A stretch of 64,000 nucleotides of DNA. Source: Leucobacter coleopterorum. Lineage in GTDB: Bacteria; Actinomycetota; Actinomycetes; Actinomycetales; Microbacteriaceae. The first letter of the stretch is position 1, and each line of letters opens with the position of its first letter. The DNA lies in NCBI RefSeq assembly GCF_011382985.1, contig NZ_CP049933.1, positions 1,922,001 to 1,986,000 on the forward strand, read 5' to 3'. The notes under the pieces were generated by a model, which saw nothing but the letters and a program-made list of their open reading frames with translations, did no database searches and had not been told where the DNA came from. A program made the translations under genes and the position numbers. Positions 29,221-38,026 of the stretch are shown here, piece by piece.

Positions 29221-30933
29221 TTAGCGACCATCAAATTCTCCGCGCAGTGCGCGCTCAAGTGTGTCGAGGCGCACGCCGCCGAGCGCGAGCGCGCTGCGAT
29301 GGAAGTCACGCACGTCGAAGGTTTCGCCGAGCGAGGCCGCACGCTGCGCCGCTTCATCACGCAGCTGTTCCCAAATACGTTGACCAATTTTGTAGGACGG
29401 CGCCTGGCCCGCCCAACCGAGATAGCGATTCACCTCAAAGCGCACAAAACTGTCGTTCATGTTGACGTTGTCGCGCATGAACTCCAGGGCGTAGTCGCCG
29501 TCCCAAACGCCACCACCATCAGGACGCTGTTTGCCAAGGTGCACACCGATGTCGAGCACCACGCGCGCCGCACGCATCCGTTGTCCGTCGAGCATGCCGA
29601 GACGATCGGCTGGGTCGTCGAGGTAGCCCAGCTGTTCCATCAGGCGCTCAGCGTACAGTGCCCACCCCTCTGCGTGACCCGAGGTACCAGCGAGTTGACG
29701 CCGCCACTCGTTGAGCAGACCACGATTCACCACAGCCTGACCGATCTGCAGGTGGTGGCCTGGAACACCCTCGTGGAACACCGTCGTCAGCTCACGCCAG
29801 GTATCAAACTCAGTCACACCCTCGGGCACCGACCACCACATGCGGCCCGGGCGCGAAAAATCATCGGCGGGGCCGGTATAGTAAATGCCGCCCTCTTGGG
29901 TCGGGGCGATCATGCACTCGAGCGTGCGAATTTCGGCAGGAATGTCGAACTGGGTCTCAGCCAGCTCTGCAACCGCGCGGTCGCTGGTCTCCTGCATCCA
30001 GCGCTGCAGTGCATCGGTGCCGTGCAGCTTGCGAGCAGGATCATTCTCCAGCAGGGAAATTGCCTCGGCGATGATCCCCGGCCCTGGTTTACCACCCGGC
30101 ACGATTTCGGCGGCAATTCGCTGCTGCTCGTCAACCATGCGCGCGAGCTCCTCGATTCCCCACTCGTAGGTTTCGTCGAGATCAACTCGCTTACCGAGGA
30201 AACCCTCTGATGCTCGCTCGTAACGCTCTCACCCAAAAGCGTCCGCCTCGGGTGCGTGCGGCGCAATCTCTCGCTCCAAGAACTCTGCAAGCTCGGCGTA
30301 GGCGCGCTCAGCTCCCTGCGCCGCTTCCACGAGATCCCGAGCCAAAGACTCAGGCATGCCCACAGCCCCCTCGGCCATAGCAGAGAACGTTCCCCCTTCC
30401 ACTGCGCCTGCTATGCCGGCGGTGCGCCGCGACTGCTCGGACACCTCACGCACCTGCCGAATCGATGGCACGAGACCACGAGCAACTCCCTGCGAGAGCG
30501 AGGTCCGGTACCCGGCAAGCGAGTCTGGAACCGCAGTCAGCCGCTCAGCAATCACACTCCAGTCCTGCTCTGATTCCGTGGGCATGAGGTCGAAGATGTC
30601 ACGAACCTGCTGAGGCGGCGACTCCAGCACGTTGAGGTCACGCAGATGCTCACCAGCCTCGTAGCTTTCGATCCCGTGCCGGAGTTCAGCGGAGAGATCG
30701 GCCTGTGTCACCGCATCAATCGCGTCAACAACCGGAGCCACCAGCAGCGAATTGAGGGTCGAGCGCTCAGTCTCGACGACCGCCTCAGCGCCCTCTGGTG
30801 AGTAGTCAGGAAGCCGATTGTTGACCTCACTACGACCAATGTAGGTCCCAAGGTTAGGCGCGAGTGTAACGAGGGTATCAACCCAGCTCTCAGCGGTGGC
30901 ATCGATAGCGGTGGGTATGCGTGGTGCGGTCAT
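29221..30933 (-). pseudogene. DUF885 family protein interrupted by an in-frame TGA
   Basis: The reading frame from ATG 30933 to the stop at 29221 is DUF885 throughout, but a TGA at 30229-30231 breaks it after ADAFG; the next codons ERYERASEGFLGKR continue in the same frame. The C-terminal half has the metalloprotease-like FHEGVPGHHLQIGQA (HExxxHH) and later EGWALYAERLMEQLG. A CGA (Arg) to TGA change would explain it. Unlike the other broken genes here, no base is missing. DUF885 members are membrane-free peptidase-like proteins of unclear substrate. ATG 30933 has TAGGGT six bases upstream (leaderless type). Full length would be about 570 residues. Confidence 0.82.
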
Positions 30934-31010
30934 GCCTCTACCCTATTAGGGATAAGATGATAGGGATCGGCGCTCGGCGCCAACATCATCAGGTACCGCG
31001 AGGAGACAAC

Positions 31011-31226
31011 GTGAAGATCCGCACCCGCATCGCAACTGCAGTGACCGTAGCTCTCGCTTCGGTGTTCGTAGCAGCACCCGCTTTCGCTACCACTGGCGAG
31101 GTTCAGTTTTCTTACGCGGGAGACCCGCTTGACGTCGTTGCGATCTCGATCGTGGGTGTCATCTTGCTCGCGATTGTACTGATCGGCTCAACTCTCATCG
31201 GCAACCTCTTCGAGAAGAAGAAGTAA
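31011..31226 (+). CDS. Small exported/membrane protein of unknown function
   Basis: It starts at GTG 31011 after AGGAG at 31001-31005, giving 71 residues. Residues 1-25 form a Sec signal peptide (KIRTRIATAVTVALASV then AAPAFA, cleavage expected after AFA). A short polar segment follows, then a second hydrophobic helix (about residues 42-63) and a basic end EKKK. After cleavage it would be a single-span peptide of about 45 residues with its lysines in the cytoplasm. I do not recognise the family. It stands alone between two other units and is followed by a very strong terminator, so it is likely transcribed by itself at a good level. Confidence 0.65.
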   Translation: MKIRTRIATAVTVALASVFVAAPAFATTGEVQFSYAGDPLDVVAISIVGVILLAIVLIGSTLIGNLFEKKK

Positions 31227-31240
31227 CCCCAAGCATTTCA

Positions 31241-31280
31241 AAAGGGTGGTGCTAATCCTTCGGGATCAGCACCACCCTTT
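31241..31280. terminator. Bidirectional terminator with UUCG tetraloop
   Basis: A perfect 13-bp stem (31241-31253 with 31268-31280) continues inward, after one unpaired base per side, as ATCC/GGAT closed by a TTCG loop, an exceptionally stable RNA hairpin. A-rich and T-rich flanks allow termination in both directions. It separates the small exported protein from the convergent decarboxylase gene. Confidence 0.85.
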
Positions 31281-31303
31281 TATTTCAAGCAGTCGGGCAG
31301 AAA

Positions 31304-32932
31304 CTACCGCGCTACTCGGAACCCAGCAACCCCTGCATCCACTGCACCACGAACGTAACCGGTCGGTGACGCAGCGACTGCCCTTAAGAATGCAACTGTT
31401 TCGGCCGTGATCTCCTCACCAGGAATCAAGTTCGGGATCCCCGGAGGGTACGCCGCGAGGGTGTCGGCGGACACGCGTCCGACCGCCTGTTCAAACGAGA
31501 CAACTTCACTCTCACCAAAGTAGGCCTCGCGGGGCAGCACTCGAAGCATTCCCGGTGCTGGGAGCGCCGGGAACACTTCAAGAGAAGCCTCTTCTCCCGA
31601 AGACTCTCGCAGCGCTTCTGCCTCAGCGACAACAGCCATGAGCGCGTCCATAAACCGATCGAGATTGGGAGCATTGAGTGCGCCAATCACAGCAACAACC
31701 GACGTCGCGGTCGACATCTCCAGGTACACACCGTGCTGCTCGATCATGCGTTTGCGCACCCAGTGACCGCTCTGACTGAGGCCCGAGACGTCGATCGGCA
31801 CGCGCAGCACGTCAGTGTGAACGATATCGGGGAACCGCTCGAAGTCGTCGCTGATGATCGTGAATCGCGAGTCAGCCCGCAGTCGCGCGCGCATTTCGGC
31901 GGCAATCTTCACGGCTTCCCCGATGCGATCCTGCCCAGTGACGAGCGCTTGCCTGGCCACATCAAGCGACCCCATCAGCACGGCACTCGCCGAGGTGGAA
32001 GAGGTCATTGAGTAGGCACGCTCGACCAGCGGTTCGAGTCGCTCAGCAAAGGGGCCTTCTCCGAGGTGCAGCATCGCGGACTGCGTCAGCGATCCTGCGA
32101 GCTTGTGGGTACTCGAGATCACAAGGTCAGCACCGAGACGAGCGGGAGATTCAGGTAGCTCAGGATGGAACCCGAAGTGCGCACCCCAGGCACCGTCAAC
32201 GATCAACGCTGCGCCGTGTGCGTGAGCAACCGCGGCAAGACCGGCCACGTCGGCGACCGACCCGAAGTAGCTCGGAGACACTGTGTAGACACTCGAAACC
32301 GCGCGACCGGCTTCGGCCTCAGCGGCAAGCGCCTCATCCAACGCGTCCGGAGTCAGGCCGTGGGCGATGCCGTGTTGCAGGTCGACCGTTGGCGATACGA
32401 ACGCCGGGTTCAACCCAGAGAGCAGCACACCGTCAGTGAAGCTGGAGTGCGAACTGCGCTGAACGAGCACTCGCTCCCCCAGGCCACGAACGGCGATCGC
32501 AGCGGTGCGATTGCCCTGCGAGGCACCGTTGGTCAAGAACCAGGTGCGCTTCGCTCCCCACGCTTCAGCCGCGAGCGCCTGAGCTTCTCGGAGCGGTGAG
32601 TCGTCACCCAGGTCAATACCTTCGAGCATGAGCGGAGCATCAAGTTCAGCAACACGGGCACCAAACAAGTCAACAATGTGCTGCGAACCGTGCTGGGGGT
32701 CGTTGCCGTGACCGGGCACCATAAATGACAGCGGCGATGAGTTGCCAAAACGCCTCAGAGCGTCTGCGTAGGGCGCGCGCTGTTGGGCAGCCGAAACAGG
32801 GCGTAACAGCGAACTAGAAGTCGTTCCCACGGTTATCGCGGCCATTGCGGAGCCTTGATTACCCACGGAACCCTGGTCACCCGCAAGTTCAGGCGCACTG
32901 GTGTCTTGATGAAGCATGAAGTAAGGATGCAC
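31304..32932 (-). CDS. Orn/Lys/Arg decarboxylase-family PLP enzyme
   Basis: The protein (up to 542 residues) has the group III basic amino acid decarboxylase fold: FMVPGHGNDPQ at the N-terminus, TNGASQGN, VDGAWGAHFGFHP and the PLP lysine in SSTHKLAGSLTQ. The C-terminal domain ends with the family motif YPPGIPNLIPGE. It would decarboxylate arginine, lysine or ornithine to a polyamine in the cytoplasm; the substrate is not determinable. The start is uncertain: GTG 32932, ATG 32917, or ATG 32845 with AAGG upstream. The LysR gene is divergent and its operator-like repeats lie between, so it probably controls this gene. Confidence 0.88.
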   Translation of the reverse strand: MHPYFMLHQDTSAPELAGDQGSVGNQGSAMAAITVGTTSSSLLRPVSAAQQRAPYADALRRFGNSSPLSFMVPGHGNDPQHGSQHIVDLFGARVAELDAPLMLEGIDLGDDSPLREAQALAAEAWGAKRTWFLTNGASQGNRTAAIAVRGLGERVLVQRSSHSSFTDGVLLSGLNPAFVSPTVDLQHGIAHGLTPDALDEALAAEAEAGRAVSSVYTVSPSYFGSVADVAGLAAVAHAHGAALIVDGAWGAHFGFHPELPESPARLGADLVISSTHKLAGSLTQSAMLHLGEGPFAERLEPLVERAYSMTSSTSASAVLMGSLDVARQALVTGQDRIGEAVKIAAEMRARLRADSRFTIISDDFERFPDIVHTDVLRVPIDVSGLSQSGHWVRKRMIEQHGVYLEMSTATSVVAVIGALNAPNLDRFMDALMAVVAEAEALRESSGEEASLEVFPALPAPGMLRVLPREAYFGESEVVSFEQAVGRVSADTLAAYPPGIPNLIPGEEITAETVAFLRAVAASPTGYVRGAVDAGVAGFRVAR

Positions 32933-32973
32933 CTGTTGGAGGCGGATGAGAACCCCTTATTGCACTTTCGGGA

Positions 32974-33012
32974 ACCATACACAGTATTGAGCAAGTATGG
33001 TGGATACACCAT
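32974..33012. promoter_or_regulatory. Operator-like repeats between decarboxylase and LysR genes
   Basis: Two nested inverted repeats lie in the divergent intergenic region: ACCATAC (32974-32980) with GTATGGT (32995-33001), and ATGGTG (32997-33002) with CACCAT (33007-33012). A further CCATACCAC copy follows at about 33021. The layout is that of a LysR-type binding site. An in-frame ATG at 32997 falls inside it, which supports the later LysR start at 33042. Confidence 0.5.
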
Positions 33013-33041
33013 CTCTGTTCCATACCACGTTAGGTTCGCTC

Positions 33042-33956
33042 GTGATCGATCTTCGCCAGTTACAAGCACTCAGCGCCGTTGCTGCAGAAGGGTCCGTGGC
33101 TCGCGCAGCAACGCGCCTGGGGTGGAGCCAACCCACAGTCGACTATCACCTGCGCAATCTCGATCGCCTCGTCGGTGCCGATCTGACAACCCGCAGCACA
33201 CGAGGCAGCAAACTCACAACGGCGGGCGCTCTCATGCTTGAGCGCGGTGAAGAGATCCTGGGGCTCGCGGATCGCGCACTCACCGACGTGCGCGATCTCT
33301 CTAAGCTGGGCAGGATCCGCCTCCGATTTGGAACCTTCCCAACCGCGGCTGCTCGTCTCCTCCCCGGTATCGCAGCCCGAACCGCCGAACTCGGCATTGA
33401 GCTCGACACCATGCTCGAAGAACTCACCCCCCTGGTCACGCGGGTGAACCAGCGCACCCTCGACGCGGCACTCGTCTACGCAGCGGGTGGCTACCAACTC
33501 CCCTTCCGTGCCGAAGTACACACTACTCACCTCTTTACTGATCCAATGCTGCTTGCGCTCCCCTCAACTCACCCCGCTGCCAAACATCAGAGATTCAACC
33601 GCGAGGCGTTCCTATCGCTCTCCGACGACAACTGGGTGACAGGCTCGACACCGGGCGATACCCTCGACGACCTGGTGCGCGAAGCGTTCCAGGCAGACGG
33701 ACACAAGGTCAACGTCGCGATCCGAACCGACGACTACTCCGTGGTACTCGGACTCGTTGCCGCAGGCATGGGAGTTGCCCTCGTACCGAGCCTCGCCTCA
33801 AACAATCCACCTGAGGGTGTGGTGCTCCGACCGATCGAAGATCCGCGCTTTACTCGAGAGCTTCTCCTCGCTGCGCCAGCGGGGCCGGGCGGCCCCTCGG
33901 CGGCCGTGCGTCAGCTCGCCGAGGTGGTACGCCGCTCGATTACAGCTCTTGGGTAA
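33042..33956 (+). CDS. LysR-family transcriptional regulator
   Basis: The 304-residue protein starts VIDLRQLQALSAVAAEGSVA with the winged helix-turn-helix in residues 3-62 (ARAATRLGWSQPTVDYHLRNLD), followed by the long linker helix and a two-lobed effector domain (LRFGTFPTAAARLLP onward). I choose GTG 33042 with TAGGTT five bases upstream; ATG 32997 sits within the operator-like repeats. It is likely an autoregulated activator of the divergent PLP decarboxylase and may sense the amino acid substrate (inference). Its 3' end overlaps that of the convergent MFS gene by 17 bases. Confidence 0.88.
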   Translation: MIDLRQLQALSAVAAEGSVARAATRLGWSQPTVDYHLRNLDRLVGADLTTRSTRGSKLTTAGALMLERGEEILGLADRALTDVRDLSKLGRIRLRFGTFPTAAARLLPGIAARTAELGIELDTMLEELTPLVTRVNQRTLDAALVYAAGGYQLPFRAEVHTTHLFTDPMLLALPSTHPAAKHQRFNREAFLSLSDDNWVTGSTPGDTLDDLVREAFQADGHKVNVAIRTDDYSVVLGLVAAGMGVALVPSLASNNPPEGVVLRPIEDPRFTRELLLAAPAGPGGPSAAVRQLAEVVRRSITALG

Positions 33957-35418
33957 CGGTTTCCGAGGGCGCGGAATCCCGCACGAAAAAGGCGATCACC
34001 ACACCAATTGTGGCCGCGACTCCCCCAATCAGGAATGCTGCACGAGTACCCATTGCAAGGGCGTGTGCATCTACAGCCTCGGGTGATCCAGCGGCACCCG
34101 TTGAGACGATCGTCATAACGGTCACAAACAGTGCGGTTCCGGCAGCTCCGGCCACCTGCTGCACTGTAGCAATCGTCGCGCTTCCATACGAAGCAAGCTG
34201 CTGAGGCAGCGACCCCAAAGACACCGTAAACAGGGGCGTAAAGACACCCGCGAGCCCCAGACTCAGCAAGAGGTGCGTTGCAAGCACCTGCCAAACCGAG
34301 GTGGTGTCGGTGAACAGCCCCATACTCCATAGAGCCATGGCGGTGAGGATCGTTCCAGGGATCAGCACAAAGCGCGCGCCGCGACTATCAACCATACGCC
34401 CGACAATGGGCCCCATCAGGCCCATCAGCAGACCACCAGGAAGCAACAACAGTCCGGTTTCAAGTGTGTTGTGTCCGAGCACGTTCTGCACGTAAATGGG
34501 GAGCAGGATCAACGAGCCGAACAGTGCCATCGCGCTGAATACAAAGAGCACCACTGAGAGCGCAAACGGCCGCGAGTGGAACGTGCGCAGGTCGAGCAAC
34601 GCACGATCCTGTTTCTGCAGCAGTAACTGTCGCCAAATGAAAATTCCGAGGGCGATGCATCCCACCACCAGCGGAATCCAGGGCTCAATCATCGCGTCCC
34701 CGTTCGCAGCGGAGCCGATCTGGCTGAGGCCGTACACGATTCCGCCGAACCCCAGCGCCGACAGCACTACCGAGAGTGCGTCGATCCTTGCCTTGCGCTG
34801 CTCGCCTACGTTCGGCATGCGCAGGATCCCGAGCACCAGCGCCACCAGGGCGATCGGCAGCACCACAATAAAGAGCCAGCGCCAGTCGAGCACCTGCAGA
34901 ATCAAGCCAGAGAGTGTCGGCCCGAGCGCGGGTGCGACCGAGATGACGATGGAGATTCGTCCCATCAACCGGCCGCGCTGGTTGTCGGGCACCAGAGTCA
35001 CAACCGTGGTCATCAGAAGCGGCATCATGATGGCCGTGCCACACGCCTGCACAACACGCCCAATGACGAGCACACCAAATCCCGGCGCGGCGGCCGCGAT
35101 CAGCGTGCCGAGCGAGAACAGTGTCATCGCGGTAATGAACAGCGTGCGTGTAGTCAATCGCTGAATGAGCATGCCCGTGATCGGGATCACCACGCTCATC
35201 GTGAGCAGAAACGCGGTCGTCAACCACTGACCTGCCGAAGCAGTGATGTGAAGATCCTCCATCAATCGCGGCAGCGCCACGCCCATGACGGTCTCGTTCA
35301 GGATCACCACAAACGCTGAAATGAGCAACAACCAAATGGCAAGCTGTTCGCGCGCACCAAACACTTTTTCGGCGGGTGAACCAGCGGATTGAGAAGAGTC
35401 ATCGGCAGATTTTGACAT
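33940..35418 (-). CDS. MFS drug exporter, DHA2 (EmrB/QacA) family
   Basis: The 492-residue protein has about 14 hydrophobic helices. Family motifs are visible: LNETVMGVALPRLMEDL in helix 1 (motif D1-like), WLTTAFLLTMSVVIPITG, motif A in GRVVQACGTA context and motif C-like GPTLSGLILQ. It would expel hydrophobic compounds using the proton gradient. The N-terminal 30 residues are cytoplasmic and acidic. A 16-bp inverted repeat overlaps the start codon, suggesting repressor control. It is convergent with the LysR gene and followed upstream by the amino acid ABC genes on the same strand in the other transcript. Confidence 0.9.
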   Translation of the reverse strand: MSKSADDSSQSAGSPAEKVFGAREQLAIWLLLISAFVVILNETVMGVALPRLMEDLHITASAGQWLTTAFLLTMSVVIPITGMLIQRLTTRTLFITAMTLFSLGTLIAAAAPGFGVLVIGRVVQACGTAIMMPLLMTTVVTLVPDNQRGRLMGRISIVISVAPALGPTLSGLILQVLDWRWLFIVVLPIALVALVLGILRMPNVGEQRKARIDALSVVLSALGFGGIVYGLSQIGSAANGDAMIEPWIPLVVGCIALGIFIWRQLLLQKQDRALLDLRTFHSRPFALSVVLFVFSAMALFGSLILLPIYVQNVLGHNTLETGLLLLPGGLLMGLMGPIVGRMVDSRGARFVLIPGTILTAMALWSMGLFTDTTSVWQVLATHLLLSLGLAGVFTPLFTVSLGSLPQQLASYGSATIATVQQVAGAAGTALFVTVMTIVSTGAAGSPEAVDAHALAMGTRAAFLIGGVAATIGVVIAFFVRDSAPSETVTQEL

Positions 35419-35433
35419 AAGATTTCAATCTTA
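35418..35433. promoter_or_regulatory. Inverted repeat overlapping the start of the MFS exporter gene
   Basis: TAAGATTTCAATCTTA is a perfect 7-bp inverted repeat with a two-base centre. It overlaps the first base of the ATG at 35418 and includes a TAAGAT hexamer that could serve as the -10 for a very short leader. A MarR/TetR-type repressor binding here would block transcription directly; no such regulator gene is adjacent. Confidence 0.45.
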
Positions 35434-35462
35434 GCCCAGCTGGCCCATCGAGATAACCCGCC

Positions 35463-36227
35463 CTACTCGAAAGGATCGCGAAGACGACTCAAGAATTCGC
35501 GGGTCTCTTCACACTGCGGGTTCTCGAAGATCTGCTCGGGTGTGCCTGACTCGATGATCACGCCGTCCTTGAGGTACACCACACGATCAGCAACCCTTCG
35601 CGCGAACGACATCTCGTGCGTGGCCATCATGATGGTTGAACCAGCGGCCTTGAGCTCGCGTACCAGGTCGAGCACCTCACCAACAAGTTGCGGATCAAGC
35701 GCGCTCGTAATCTCGTCGAGCAGCAGGAGTTCGGGATCCGTTGCAATCGCTCGCGCGATCGCAACACGCTGCTGCTGACCGCCAGAGAGGCGATCCGGAA
35801 ACTCCTTGGCCTTGTCCGCCAGGCCAATACGCTCGAGCAGCGCGAGCCCCGTGCGCTCGGCATCGGGGCGAGAAGTGCCGACGACCTTACGAGCCGCGAG
35901 CGTCACGTTGTCGATCACATTCATGTGAGGGAACAAATTGTAGTGCTGAAACACGACGCCGATCCTTGCCCGCACTTCGTCGACCTTTACCCGCGGATCG
36001 GTAATGTCTTCGCCGGCGAGCAAAATCCTGCCGTCATCAACCTGCTCCAGCAGATTGATGGTCTTTAACAGGGTGGATTTGCCCGATCCCGATGCCCCGA
36101 TCAGCACAACGACCTCATGGCGATCGACGGTCAGGTCAATTCCGCGCAGCACCGGCTGGTCACCAAAACGCTTGTAGACGTTCTCGAGTTCGAGAACCGG
36201 TGCCGTCGTTTGAGTAGCCACGGTCAT
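35463..36227 (-). CDS. Polar amino acid ABC importer, ATP-binding subunit
   Basis: The 254-residue ATPase has Walker A GASGSGKST (about residues 42-50), Q-loop FQHYNLFPHMNVIDNV, signature LSGGQQQRVAIARA, Walker B LLLLDEITSALDP and H-loop MATHEM. This is the HisP/GlnQ (PAAT) group. ATG 36227 overlaps the permease stop (ATGA), so translation is coupled. It energises the importer made with the two genes upstream. A longer open frame upstream of ATG 36227 is not used. Confidence 0.92.
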   Translation of the reverse strand: MTVATQTTAPVLELENVYKRFGDQPVLRGIDLTVDRHEVVVLIGASGSGKSTLLKTINLLEQVDDGRILLAGEDITDPRVKVDEVRARIGVVFQHYNLFPHMNVIDNVTLAARKVVGTSRPDAERTGLALLERIGLADKAKEFPDRLSGGQQQRVAIARAIATDPELLLLDEITSALDPQLVGEVLDLVRELKAAGSTIMMATHEMSFARRVADRVVYLKDGVIIESGTPEQIFENPQCEETREFLSRLRDPFE

Positions 36228-37083
36228 ACCGTTCCTCCGATCTGCTCGCGCTTCTGCGCACGCGCGGTCATCCAGTCTGTGAGGCGAATGAACGGCCACG
36301 ACAGCAGAATAAACAGCACACCGGCAAGCACATACGGGGTGAAATTGTAGCTCGATGCAACCTCAATCTGCGCCGCGCGCACGGCGTCGACTGCCCCGAG
36401 CACCGAGATCAAACCCACATCCTTCTGCATCGATACAAAGTCATTCATCAGCGCGGGCGTTACCTTACGCACCGCCTGCGGTAACACCACGATCCGCAGC
36501 GTCTTGCCGTGGCTCAAACCGAGCGAACGAGCCGCGAGCCGCTGTGAGGGGTGCACCGCGTCGATTCCCGCTCGCAGCACCTCAGCGACGTAGGCCGAGT
36601 AGCACAGGATCAGCGCGATCGTGCCCCAAAACTGCGCAGGCATGCGGCCGGTCAGTTCGAGACCCGGGATTCCGAAGCCAACGAGGTACAGCACCAGCAA
36701 CACGGGAATGCCACGGAAGATGTCGGTGTATCCCGCTGCGAGCAGCCGGAGCGGGGTAAAGACAGGACCCTTGAGCGTGCGTGTAATCGCAAGCAGCGTG
36801 CCAAGAATCGCAACGCCGATCACCGCGGCAAACAGCACCTGGATGTTAAGCCAGAGGCCCTCTATCACTCGCGGGAATGCCTCAATGGCAACCCGGGGTC
36901 GAAAAAGGTCTCGCTAACGCGACTCCAGCCAGGGCTATTGACGAGAATGACCGCGATAACCGCGGCAAAGACCAGCGTGCTGAGCACGCTGACAAGGATC
37001 GACCGTTGTTTGCGTGCGCGGCGAAACTCTCGACGTTCAAGCTCGACAGCGCTTACGGGCAAGCTGGTTACAGATTTACTCAC
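36224..37083 (-). CDS. Polar amino acid ABC importer permease, frameshifted
   Basis: The GTG at 37083 overlaps the substrate-binding protein stop by four bases. The first part has one membrane helix with a periplasmic TFFDPG segment. The second part holds the five-helix permease domain, including the coupling motif EVLRAGIDAVHPSQRLAARSLGLS (quoted residues in part) typical of HisM/GlnP. Adding one G at 36892-36894 (plus-strand CCC) joins them as DPGVAIEAFPRVIEGLW and gives 286 residues. It is the membrane subunit of the importer. Confidence 0.88.
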
Positions 37084-37907
37084 TTGAGAACGGGCGCGCC
37101 CTGGTCAGCGATCCACTCGGCCTGAAGCTTGTCGAGTGTTCCATTCTCGCGGAGGGTATCGATGGCCTTTGAAACGTCAGCGGTGAGTGTGGAGTCCTTT
37201 GGCAGCACAAACGCGAACTCGTCGCCACCCTCCTTAGAGTCAAGCTGGCCAACAATCACGCCGTTTTCAAGCTGCGCATCGCGCACGTAAAATGCGCCGG
37301 GCAAATCGGTGACCATCGCGTCGATGGTTCCATTCTGCAACGCCGCAACAGCGTCATCAACCGAGTTGAAGACCTGCAGTTTCTGAGTTGGCGCGATCAC
37401 GTCTTCAGCGACGGTAAGTGAGGTAGTGCCCGAGGCAACGCCAATCGCGGCGTCCTTCAGATCAGCAATGCTCTTCGCCTTTGCGGCTTTGGTGCCACCA
37501 GCGGCAACCACGGCCTGCGTCGTCTCGTAGTACGGTGACGAGAAGTCGACGGCCTTCTCACGCTCAGGGCTCACAGAGAACTGCTGAATGTTCAGGTCGA
37601 AGTCCTTCGGACCAGGCGCAATTGCGGCGTCAAATGTGGTGCGTACCCATACGACGTCACTCTTCTTGTAGCCAAGCTCTTCAGCAACCGCGTACGACAC
37701 AGCAGCCTCAAACCCCTTGCCACTCGCGGGGTCGTTATCGAGCACCCAGGGAGCGTACGCCGGCTCGCCGGTGGCGATCGTCAGCTTGTCCTTCGTGACG
37801 TTCGTGGGGCCTTCGCTGCCAGCATCACCGCTGGTGCAACCGGAAAGAGCGAGGATCGCAGCGGCGCCGACAGCGATGACGGCGGCAAAACGAGACGTGC
37901 GTGACAT
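37080..37907 (-). CDS. Polar amino acid ABC importer, substrate-binding lipoprotein
   Basis: The 275-residue protein starts at ATG 37907 after AAGGAG. It has a lipoprotein signal with lipobox LSGC (Cys near residue 23). The mature part is a bilobed family 3 solute-binding domain: PWVLDNDPASGKGFEAAVSYA, DLNIQQFSVSPEREKAVDFS, IGVASGTTS and AALQNGTIDAMVTDLP. The ligand-binding positions do not match a specific amino acid by eye. It lies 119 bases after the amidohydrolase gene and heads the transporter genes; an own promoter is likely. Confidence 0.9.
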   Translation of the reverse strand: MSRTSRFAAVIAVGAAAILALSGCTSGDAGSEGPTNVTKDKLTIATGEPAYAPWVLDNDPASGKGFEAAVSYAVAEELGYKKSDVVWVRTTFDAAIAPGPKDFDLNIQQFSVSPEREKAVDFSSPYYETTQAVVAAGGTKAAKAKSIADLKDAAIGVASGTTSLTVAEDVIAPTQKLQVFNSVDDAVAALQNGTIDAMVTDLPGAFYVRDAQLENGVIVGQLDSKEGGDEFAFVLPKDSTLTADVSKAIDTLRENGTLDKLQAEWIADQGAPVLK

Positions 37908-38026
37908 GTGTACTCCTTGAAACTGAGGGTAGAGCAGTGCTCGGGCTTCTCCCGAAAAGCCGTTCTCTAGTGTAGCTGTGACTCGGGATCTCGCGTGCCA
38001 TGGCGTGAGGGTAACGCAACGGGGCG

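Noticed and set aside
30941-30951. Short palindrome CCCTATTAGGG upstream of DUF885 as an operator
   Set aside because: It mostly coincides with the TAGGGT -10-like element, so symmetry may be incidental.
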